64,000 nt of DNA, from positions 310,001-374,000 of the forward strand of contig NZ_JAQSDA010000027.1 in the NCBI RefSeq assembly GCF_029945685.1, given 5' to 3'. Positions 57,937 to 64,000 of this stretch are shown here, piece after piece. The stretch's first letter is position 1; the number at the start of each line of letters is the position of its first letter. The notes under the pieces were generated by a model. It had not been told where the DNA came from. It saw nothing but the letters and a program-made list of their open reading frames with translations, and did not search any database. The DNA is from Polaromonas sp. Lineage in GTDB: Bacteria; Pseudomonadota; Gammaproteobacteria; Burkholderiales; Burkholderiaceae_C. Made by a program: the position numbers and the translations under genes.

Positions 57937-59370
57937 TCAGGCGGCTTGCGGCGCCGGCACGGCCACGGTGACGGAACGGCCATTGGCCACGGTCATCCAG
58001 GTATTCCAGGCCATCACCAGCATGCCGAACAGGTACAGCAGGCCGCCGAACACCCGAACAACGTAGAAGGGATAGGTCGCCTTGACAGATTCGACGAAGG
58101 TGTAGGTCAGCGTGCCGTCGGCATTGAGGGCGCGCCACATCAGGCCCTGCATCACCCCGGCGATCCACATCGCGGCGATATAGAACACGATGCCAATGGT
58201 GGCGGTCCAGAAATGCACCTCGATCGCCTTGACCGAATACATCTTCTTCTGGCCGAACATGCGCGGGATCAGGTAATACAAGGAGCCCATCGTGATCAAT
58301 CCGACCCAGCCAAGAGCGCCGGAGTGCACGTGGCCGATTGTCCAGTCGGTGTAATGGCTCAGGGCATTGACGGTCTTGATGGACATCATGGGCCCTTCGA
58401 AGGTGCTCATGCCGTAGAAGGACAGCGACACGATCATGAAGCGCAGGATCGGGTCGTCGCGCAGCTTGTGCCAGGCCCCCGACAGGGTCATGATGCCGTT
58501 GATCATGCCGCCCCAACTGGGCGCCAGCAGGATCAGCGAGAACACCATGCCGACCGACTGGGTCCAGTCCGGCAAGGCCGTGTAGTGCAGGTGGTGCGGA
58601 CCGGCCCACATGTAAGTGAAGATCAGCGCCCAGAAGTGGACGATGGACAGCCGGTAGCTGTACACAGGGCGCTCGGCCTGCTTTGGAATGAAGTAGTACA
58701 TCATGCCCAGGAAGCCGGTGGTCAGGAAGAAGCCCACCGCGTTGTGACCGTACCACCACTGGATCATCGCATCCTGCACCCCGGCGTAGGCGGAATAGGA
58801 TTTCATCCAGCTATAAGGCACCTCGGCACTGTTGACCACATGCAGCAAGGCGATGGCCAGAATGAATGCACCAAAAAACCAGTTGGCCACGTAGATATGG
58901 CGCACCTTGCGGATGCCGATGGTGCCGAAGAAGACGATGGCGTAGGACACCCACACCAGCGTGATCAGGATGTCGATGGGCCACTCCAGTTCAGCGTACT
59001 CCTTGCCTGAGGTGTAACCCAACGGCAGGCTGATCGCTGCCGCCACGATGACAAGCTGCCAGCCCCAGAAAGTGAACGCGGCCAGTTTGGGCGCAAAAAG
59101 CGGCACGCTACAGGTACGCTGCACCACGTAATAGCTGGTGGCGAACAATCCGCAACCCCCGAACGCAAAAATCACCGCATTGGTATGCAGCGGCCTGAGG
59201 CGGCCATAACTGAGCCAGGGGATACCGAAGTTGAGTTCGGGCCAGGCAAGCTGGGAGGCGATGATCACGCCGACCAGCATGCCGACGACACCCCAGACCA
59301 CGGCCATCAGGGAAAACTGCCGAACTACCGTGTCGTGGTAGTGCGCAGCGCGAGCTTGTGGTTCGTTCAT
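57937..59370 (-). CDS. ccoN: cbb3 oxidase catalytic subunit CcoN
   Basis: A 477-residue subunit with about 12 helices, the haem and CuB His ligands expected in the family ([64 protein letters not shown]). It reduces oxygen with high affinity and pumps protons. An FNR box with a class II -10 lies upstream. First gene of the NOQPGH run. Confidence 0.97.
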   Translation of the reverse strand: MNEPQARAAHYHDTVVRQFSLMAVVWGVVGMLVGVIIASQLAWPELNFGIPWLSYGRLRPLHTNAVIFAFGGCGLFATSYYVVQRTCSVPLFAPKLAAFTFWGWQLVIVAAAISLPLGYTSGKEYAELEWPIDILITLVWVSYAIVFFGTIGIRKVRHIYVANWFFGAFILAIALLHVVNSAEVPYSWMKSYSAYAGVQDAMIQWWYGHNAVGFFLTTGFLGMMYYFIPKQAERPVYSYRLSIVHFWALIFTYMWAGPHHLHYTALPDWTQSVGMVFSLILLAPSWGGMINGIMTLSGAWHKLRDDPILRFMIVSLSFYGMSTFEGPMMSIKTVNALSHYTDWTIGHVHSGALGWVGLITMGSLYYLIPRMFGQKKMYSVKAIEVHFWTATIGIVFYIAAMWIAGVMQGLMWRALNADGTLTYTFVESVKATYPFYVVRVFGGLLYLFGMLVMAWNTWMTVANGRSVTVAVPAPQAA

Positions 59371-59396
59371 GAGTCACCTATTGTCGAGATGTGAGT

Positions 59397-59438
59397 AGTG
59401 TCTCTTCCGGCATCACGGATTCGCTTGATGCAAGTCAA
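59397..59438 (-). promoter_or_regulatory. FNR-type promoter of ccoNOQPGH, overlapping the ccoS stop codon
   Basis: On the minus strand TTGACTTGCATCAA (59425-59438) is an FNR box. Its TGA at 59435-59437 is also the ccoS stop codon. After 22 bp comes GACACT (59397-59402), a weak -10. The RNA would start about 20 nt before the ccoN ATG, so the oxidase genes can be raised independently of ccoIS. Confidence 0.75.
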
Positions 59439-59572
59439 TCCGATCGAAGAATGCGCTCACCTTCGGCTTCCACGGAATCAAACTGGCCGCGCCAGACGGC
59501 CCAGGCCAGCGCCACAATAATCAGTAGCGCCAGGCCGACCGACAGGGGAATCAAAATAAAAAGAATGTCCAT
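59435..59572 (-). CDS. ccoS: cbb3 oxidase maturation protein CcoS
   Basis: A 45-residue protein with one helix (about 4-26, LFILIPLSVGLALLIIVALAW) and the conserved C-terminal GQFDSVEAEGERIL segment. CcoS is needed to insert haem and copper into the oxidase. It is 12 bp downstream of ccoI. Its stop codon lies inside the FNR box of ccoN. Confidence 0.9.
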   Translation of the reverse strand: MDILFILIPLSVGLALLIIVALAWAVWRGQFDSVEAEGERILRSD

Positions 59573-59584
59573 GGCATCGTCCTG

Positions 59585-61858
59585 TTATTGCGGCATGTGG
59601 GCCAGCCGGGCTGAATTGAGTACAACCAGCAGCGAACTGGCGGCCATGCCCAGTCCGGCCAGCCAGGGCGGCATGAAGCCGAGAATCGCCAGAGGCACAC
59701 ACACGGCGTTGTAAAGGGCTGCCCACGCCAGGTTCTGGCGCACGACGGCACGGGCACGGCGCGCATGCTTCAGCAGCGCAGACACTGCAGCCAGCTGACC
59801 GCCCAGCACAATGAAGTCGGATTTGGCCTGCGCCAGCGGCACGGCCTGGCCCATCGCGACCGATACATCGGCACAGGCCAGCACCGGCCCGTCGTTCATG
59901 CCGTCGCCGACCATGGCAACGCGCTGGCCCTGCTGCTGCAACTCGCGCACGTGCGCCAGCTTGCCTTCCGGCGTGCGCTGTCCGTACGCCCTGTCGATGC
60001 CGGCGCGCTCAGCCAGCCGCGTGACGGCGGCCATCCGGTCGCCGGAAAGCAGTTGCACCTGCAGGCCCAGAGCATGCAGCGCGTCCACCGCCGGTCCGGC
60101 ATCTGGCCGAAAGGCCTCATCCATCTCAAAACTGGCGAGCCAGCCCTGCTCATCCGACAGGTGCACCTGCGGGCCGCCCGCGGCCTGAACATCGGCCGGC
60201 GCTCCGCAAAACGCGGCCGCTCCGAGACGCATGGCGCGAAATTTTCCATCGGTACCGGCGGCGACATGGCCCTGCAAACCCTGGCCGGGAACTTCGGTGA
60301 CATCCACAGCAGACCCCGGCGCAAAGCCGGCCGCGTGAACAATGGCACGCGACAGAGGATGCAGGGAATGCTGCGCCAGCGCAGCCGCCAGCAACAGGGC
60401 CTGCGGCGCAGTGGTCCCCTCGCGCGTGCGGCTGACGCTCGCCGCCATGCGGTCTTCGGTCAGCGTGCCGGTTTTGTCGAACACCACGGTATCCACCATG
60501 GCACAGCTCTCCAGCGCCTCCAACCGGCGCACCAGAACACCCCGCCGCGCGAGGGCGCCAGCGGCGGCCAGTGTCGCGGCCGGCGTGGCCAGCGAGAGCG
60601 CGCAGGGACAGGTCACAATCAGCACCGCCACGGCCACGCTGATCGCATGCACCGGGTCGCTGGTCCACCACCAGAGCGCCGCGGCGACACTCGCCAGCAG
60701 GACCAGCAGGACAAAGGGCCCTGCGATACGGTCGGCGATTCGCGCCAGACGCGGCTTCTGTACCGAGGCCTGCTCCATCAGCGCCACCATGGCGGCGTAA
60801 CGGGTTTCACTGCCCGCGCGCTCCACCCGCACCAACAGCATGCCGCTCAGGTTGTGGCTGCCTGCAATGACCGCGCTACCGGCACGGCGGTGCAGCGGGG
60901 TGGACTCGCCGGTGAGCAGCGCTTCATCGACCCGGCTTTCGCCGGCCGTCACCGTACCGTCTGCCGGAATCACGTCACCGGGCAGCAGGCGGATCAGGTC
61001 CCCGCGTACAAGACGGCGCACGGCCACCCGCTCGAAGGCGCCGTCCGCCCCCTGCCGCTCCACGCCATCGGGCAGGCTGCGCATCAACGCCTCGAGCGAA
61101 CCGGCGGTGCGATCACGCAGGCGCTGCTCCAGCAGGCGCCCGGAGAGCAGGAAGAACACAAACATGGTGACAGAGTCGTACCAGACCTCGGCGCCCCAGC
61201 GCGAAGCCGGGTCAAAGGTGGCCGCAGAGCTGGCACCGAACGCAATGAGGATGCCCAGCGCCACCGGCACGTCCATGCCGACACGCCGGTTGCGCAGATC
61301 GCGCAAGGCCGAAGAGAAAAATGGCCAGCACGAAAAAAGCACGACCGGCAGGGTCAACACCCAGGAGGCCCAGCGCAGCAGCCCCTGGGCCTCGGCCGAG
61401 ATGTCGCCCGGCCCGGCGATGTAGGCCGGGAAGGCGTACATCATGACCTGCATCATGCAAAAGCCCGCCACCAGCCAGCGCCAGAGCATCATTCGCTGGG
61501 CCTGGATGCGCGGCGCGGCAGCCAGCATGTCGCCGGCGGGCAGCGCACCGTAACCGGCTCGCTGCAGCGCGGCCAGCCAGGCAGAAGGCCGGCCCTGCCC
61601 TGGCGACCAGACCACGCGGGCCACGGCGCTGGCGCCATTGACCTGTACGTTGTCCACGCCGGGAAGCTTTTGCAGCACCTCCTCCACCGTGAGCGAGCAG
61701 GCTGCGCAATGCATGCCCTCGATCGCGAGGTAGGACTCCCACAGGTCCGCGCGCCCAGACAGCGGCCGACTGAAGCCCTCCCATTCGGCGCGCTCGTCCA
61801 GAGCGGACCAGCGCAAAGCCTGTTGCGCGGCGCCGGTATCGAGGGTGGCAGTGAGCAT
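59585..61858 (-). CDS. ccoI: Copper-translocating P-type ATPase CcoI (FixI)
   Basis: A 757-residue P1B ATPase: an N-terminal metal domain with GMHCAAC (48-54), eight helices, TGES actuator motif, CPC in helix 6 (TCPCALS), phosphorylation site DKTGTLT, HP and GDGMNDGP. It feeds copper to the cbb3 oxidase. It is first in the ccoI-S group and divergent from the USP gene at 61968. An FNR box in the spacer mainly faces the USP. Confidence 0.95.
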   Translation of the reverse strand: MLTATLDTGAAQQALRWSALDERAEWEGFSRPLSGRADLWESYLAIEGMHCAACSLTVEEVLQKLPGVDNVQVNGASAVARVVWSPGQGRPSAWLAALQRAGYGALPAGDMLAAAPRIQAQRMMLWRWLVAGFCMMQVMMYAFPAYIAGPGDISAEAQGLLRWASWVLTLPVVLFSCWPFFSSALRDLRNRRVGMDVPVALGILIAFGASSAATFDPASRWGAEVWYDSVTMFVFFLLSGRLLEQRLRDRTAGSLEALMRSLPDGVERQGADGAFERVAVRRLVRGDLIRLLPGDVIPADGTVTAGESRVDEALLTGESTPLHRRAGSAVIAGSHNLSGMLLVRVERAGSETRYAAMVALMEQASVQKPRLARIADRIAGPFVLLVLLASVAAALWWWTSDPVHAISVAVAVLIVTCPCALSLATPAATLAAAGALARRGVLVRRLEALESCAMVDTVVFDKTGTLTEDRMAASVSRTREGTTAPQALLLAAALAQHSLHPLSRAIVHAAGFAPGSAVDVTEVPGQGLQGHVAAGTDGKFRAMRLGAAAFCGAPADVQAAGGPQVHLSDEQGWLASFEMDEAFRPDAGPAVDALHALGLQVQLLSGDRMAAVTRLAERAGIDRAYGQRTPEGKLAHVRELQQQGQRVAMVGDGMNDGPVLACADVSVAMGQAVPLAQAKSDFIVLGGQLAAVSALLKHARRARAVVRQNLAWAALYNAVCVPLAILGFMPPWLAGLGMAASSLLVVLNSARLAHMPQ

Positions 61859-61891
61859 GGAGCAAGCCTACCGCCAGCCGGTAGCACCCGA

Positions 61892-61933
61892 TTGACATGG
61901 ATCAAGCGCGCCGGACAATCGCCAGCCTAAGCT
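61892..61933 (+). promoter_or_regulatory. FNR-type promoter of the USP pair at 61968 and 62456
   Basis: TTGACATGGATCAA (61892-61905) is identical to box 1 of hemN/fnr. A good -10, TAAGCT (61928-61933), follows after 22 bp, giving an RNA start about 28 nt before the ATG. Confidence 0.88.
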
Positions 61934-61967
61934 GCAAGCCTCGCATCAACTCCCAGGAGAAACCACC

Positions 61968-62411
61968 ATGTACAAACGCATCCTCGTCGCCACCGATGGT
62001 TCCGCCCTCTCGAAAAAAGCCGTGCGCAGCGCCATTGACCTGGCCAGCGCCGTTGGCGCGGACCTGGTCGCGCTGTATGTGGTGCCGCGTTATCCGGTCA
62101 GCTATTTTGAAGGCGGGATCACGATTTCGTCGCAGGACGTGGCGCGCACCGAGAAACAATGGGCCGACAAGGGCCAGGCTGTGGTGGATGCCGTTCAGTT
62201 GCAGGCGCAGGGCGAAGGCCTCAAGGCCAAGGCCGTCATTGCGCGCTCCGACCTGGTGGCCGAGTCCATCATCTCGGCCGTGAAAAAACACAAATGCGAC
62301 CTTGTCGTCATGGCCTCGCATGGCCGCAAGGGGATCAAGCGCGTCCTGCTGGGCAGCGAAACCCAGCATGTGCTGACACACAGCAGCGTGCCGGTTCTGG
62401 TGTTGCGCTAA
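61968..62411 (+). CDS. Universal stress protein, single UspA domain
   Basis: A 147-residue USP. ILVATDGSALSKKAV starts the fold; the ATP loop ASHGRKGIKRVLLGS has Ala in place of the first Gly. VPVLVLR ends it. A strong FNR-type promoter lies upstream. The second USP follows 44 bp downstream, so the two are probably one transcript ending at the terminator at 62919. Confidence 0.93.
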   Translation: MYKRILVATDGSALSKKAVRSAIDLASAVGADLVALYVVPRYPVSYFEGGITISSQDVARTEKQWADKGQAVVDAVQLQAQGEGLKAKAVIARSDLVAESIISAVKKHKCDLVVMASHGRKGIKRVLLGSETQHVLTHSSVPVLVLR

Positions 62412-62455
62412 ACTGATTTCTCAACACCGGTACTTACCCAGCACAAGGAGAAACA

Positions 62456-62878
62456 ATGAAGGTCCTGTTCGCCGCTGATGGCAGCAAATACACCAAGAAG
62501 GCCCTGGCCTTTCTCGTCACGCACGAAAGCCTGGCCGGCCCCGAGGATGAAGTGGTGGTGCTCAACGTGCAGCCGCCTGTTCCTCCGCGGGTCAAGGGCA
62601 TGGTGGGTGCAAGCACCGTCAACGCCTACTATGAGGACGAGGCCAAGAAAGTGCTGGACCCGATCGGGCGTTTCCTCAAGCGGCACAAGCTGCAATACCG
62701 CACCATCTGGGTCGCAGGATCACCAGCGACAGAAGTGGCGCGCGCCTCCAAGCGCGAAAAGGCCCACATGATTGTCATGGGGACCCACGGTCACGGCATC
62801 CTCGGCCGGGCCGTCATGGGCAGCGTGGCCCAGCGGGTGGTGACAGACTCGGAAATTCCGGTACTGCTGGTTAAATAG
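62456..62878 (+). CDS. Universal stress protein, single UspA domain
   Basis: A 140-residue USP. It begins VLFAADGSKYTKKAL and has the ATP loop GTHGHGILGRAVMGS (G-2x-G-9x-GS), ending PVLLVK. It is the second gene of the USP pair, followed 40 bp later by a clear intrinsic terminator. Confidence 0.93.
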   Translation: MKVLFAADGSKYTKKALAFLVTHESLAGPEDEVVVLNVQPPVPPRVKGMVGASTVNAYYEDEAKKVLDPIGRFLKRHKLQYRTIWVAGSPATEVARASKREKAHMIVMGTHGHGILGRAVMGSVAQRVVTDSEIPVLLVK

Positions 62879-62918
62879 ACGGCAGCACACCAGGCCTCAA
62901 CCTCAACCGCCATCCCAC

Positions 62919-62947
62919 AAAAAAAGCTGGCAGCGCCAGCTTTTTTT
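62919..62947. terminator. Intrinsic (bidirectional) terminator between USP pair and dcd
   Basis: The stem GCTGGC (62926-62931), loop AGC, GCCAGC (62935-62940) is flanked by A7 upstream and T7 downstream. It therefore works for the plus-strand USP pair and for the minus-strand dcd transcript. Confidence 0.95.
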
Positions 62948-63061
62948 CATTGAAGCAAGCGTCTCGACACCCCCGTTTGGCAGGCCTTCCACGTCCGCCC
63001 TCCGGTCAAACGTGAGAAGTTTTCCCATCACCACCTGCATCCACATCGAACAGGTTTAAAG

Positions 63062-63634
63062 CTAGGCCTTGGGCAGGGTCACCCCGACCTGGCCCTGGTA
63101 CTTGCCGCCGCGGTCCTTGTAGCTGACTTCGCAGACGTCGTCGGGATCGCTCTCGAAGAACAACACCTGCGCGCAGCCTTCACCGGCGTAAATCCTCGCG
63201 GGCAGCGGCGTGGTGTTGGAGAACTCCAGCGTCACATAACCTTCCCATTCGGGCTCGAACGGCGTGACGTTGACGATAATGCCGCAGCGCGCGTAGGTGC
63301 TTTTGCCCAGGCAGATGGTCAGCACGTTGCGCGGGATGCGAAAGTACTCCAGCGTGCGGGCCAGCGCAAAGCTGTTGGGCGGGATGATGCAGCTGTCGCC
63401 ATGGAAGTCGACAAAACTCTTTTCATCGAAGTTTTTCGGATCAACCACCGTGCTGTGGATGTTGGTGAACACCTTGAACTCGGGCGCACAGCGGATGTCG
63501 TAGCCGTAGCTGCTGGTGCCGTAGCTGATGATCTTCCTGCCTTCGCTTTCGCGGATCTGGCCCGGCTCGAAGGGTTCGATCATCCCGGTCGTTTCCGCCA
63601 TGCGGCGTATCCATTTGTCGCTTTTGATGCTCAT
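63062..63634 (-). CDS. dcd: dCTP deaminase
   Basis: A 190-residue enzyme, the usual Dcd length. It begins [11 protein letters not shown] and carries the motifs SYGYDIR (about 41-47), [20 protein letters not shown] and [36 protein letters not shown], with the catalytic Glu in that last block. It deaminates dCTP to dUTP for dTTP synthesis. Upstream in-frame codons were excluded. A dispersed repeat separates it from guaD upstream on the same strand. Confidence 0.97.
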   Translation of the reverse strand: MSIKSDKWIRRMAETTGMIEPFEPGQIRESEGRKIISYGTSSYGYDIRCAPEFKVFTNIHSTVVDPKNFDEKSFVDFHGDSCIIPPNSFALARTLEYFRIPRNVLTICLGKSTYARCGIIVNVTPFEPEWEGYVTLEFSNTTPLPARIYAGEGCAQVLFFESDPDDVCEVSYKDRGGKYQGQVGVTLPKA

Positions 63635-63701
63635 TCGGAAGGTTCCTCGCTTTGCCGCCAATTGTAGGCAAGCTGCGGCAGGGTCTGGCTGCCACCGGAT
63701 C

Positions 63702-63756
63702 TGCTACTTATTTGATAGCTGCTTGCGCCCGTGAGGAAAGGGTTAGCGGCCTATTT
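63702..63756 (+). repeat. Dispersed Comamonadaceae intergenic repeat, copy 7
   Basis: It starts TGCTACTTATTTGATAGCTG and CTTGCGC, nearly identical to copy 4, then CGTGAGGAAAGGGTTAGCGG. Its tail CTA (63751-63753) supplies the stop codon TAG of guaD on the minus strand, as copy 3 does for ypfJ. Confidence 0.9.
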
Positions 63757-64000
63757 AGCTGAAAATTCTTCATGATCCGGCCAGGTGGTGCTGGCAGCCT
63801 GCGAAATCACGGTGCGCTCTATCACGCGGTCGTCGCCCAGCACGATCAGCGCAAACAGCAACTCGTCCAGGCTGCCGGCCTGCGCTGTCTTGCGTGCCAA
63901 CAGCGGCGTCGCCTGCGGGTTGAGGACCACGAAATCTGCCTCGCAGCCGGGCAACAGGTTGCCCACCACTCCTTCCAGACCCAGCGCCCGCGCTGCGCCT
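63751..64000 (-). CDS. guaD: Guanine deaminase, C-terminal part (cut by the window edge)
   Basis: Only the last 82 residues plus stop are present; the frame stays open to the right edge. GAARALGLEGVVGNLLPGCEADFVVLNPQATPLL is the typical GuaD ending, with LGDDRVIERTVISG-like beta strand after it. The enzyme converts guanine to xanthine in purine salvage. The stop is inside the dispersed repeat. The catalytic metal motifs lie outside the window. Confidence 0.85.
   Translation of the reverse strand, partial: GAARALGLEGVVGNLLPGCEADFVVLNPQATPLLARKTAQAGSLDELLFALIVLGDDRVIERTVISQAASTTWPDHEEFSAK

Overview
The window is high-GC chromosomal DNA of a betaproteobacterium. The best fit is Burkholderiales, family Comamonadaceae (Polaromonas/Rhodoferax/Acidovorax-like). 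The evidence is the set of gene families and a dispersed intergenic repeat with the core TGCTA-(9 nt)-TAGCTGC, which I know from that family. No rRNA, tRNA, IS element, phage gene or CRISPR array was seen. The right edge cuts a guanine deaminase gene. The left edge is intergenic.

Layout. (1) 0.1-12.8 kb is mostly housekeeping: a Na+/H+ antiporter, lipoproteins, a CorC/HlyC protein, apaH, a YihY protein, an RhlE helicase, a YpfJ metalloprotease, pcp, an ornithine-cyclodeaminase-like reductase and a beta-CASP metallo-beta-lactamase. (2) 12.8-33.9 kb is a low-oxygen/stress block: safE-hemN divergent from fnr; an acyl-CoA synthetase-GNAT gene with a universal stress protein (USP); a DksA-like protein, phasin and phaC; then a run hsp20-ABC exporter-adaptor-kinase-NMP phosphorylase-PRPP synthase-flavodoxin reductase-DASS transporter-SagB oxidoreductase. 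(3) 34-36.4 kb is katG. (4) 36.6-46.7 kb is a sulfide/persulfide module: rhodanese, OsmC, a DUF2892 protein, sulfide:quinone oxidoreductase, an RND pump with its adaptor, persulfide dioxygenase and a BigR/SqrR-type thiol switch repressor. (5) 46.7-54 kb carries cbpM/cbpA, a second fnr, a lone receiver, USPs, a NarL-type two-component pair with tandem FixL-like PAS domains, and a phosphoribosyltransferase. (6) 54-62 kb is the complete cbb3 oxidase cluster ccoI-S-N-O-Q-P-G-H. It is followed by two more USPs, dcd and guaD.

How it fits together. Eleven genes or operons have an FNR/ANR-type palindrome (from perfect TTGAT-N4-ATCAA to degenerate) at a constant distance (21-22 bp) from a plausible -10, the geometry of class II FNR activation. 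They are hemN, fnr, acs-usp, hsp20 and its exporter run, the NMP phosphorylase run, phaC, the beta-CASP gene, ccoN and three USP loci. I therefore read most of the window as one oxygen-limitation survival regulon: high-affinity respiration, anaerobic haem synthesis, PHA storage, protein quality control, nucleotide/PRPP salvage and USPs. It resembles in content the low-oxygen-activated locus described in Burkholderia cenocepacia, and it is interrupted by a separately regulated persulfide module. The least described parts are the archaeal-like NMP phosphorylase/PRPP synthase pair beside a kinase fusion, and the RND pump inside the persulfide cluster. All regulatory calls are from reading the sequence by eye; none has been tested.
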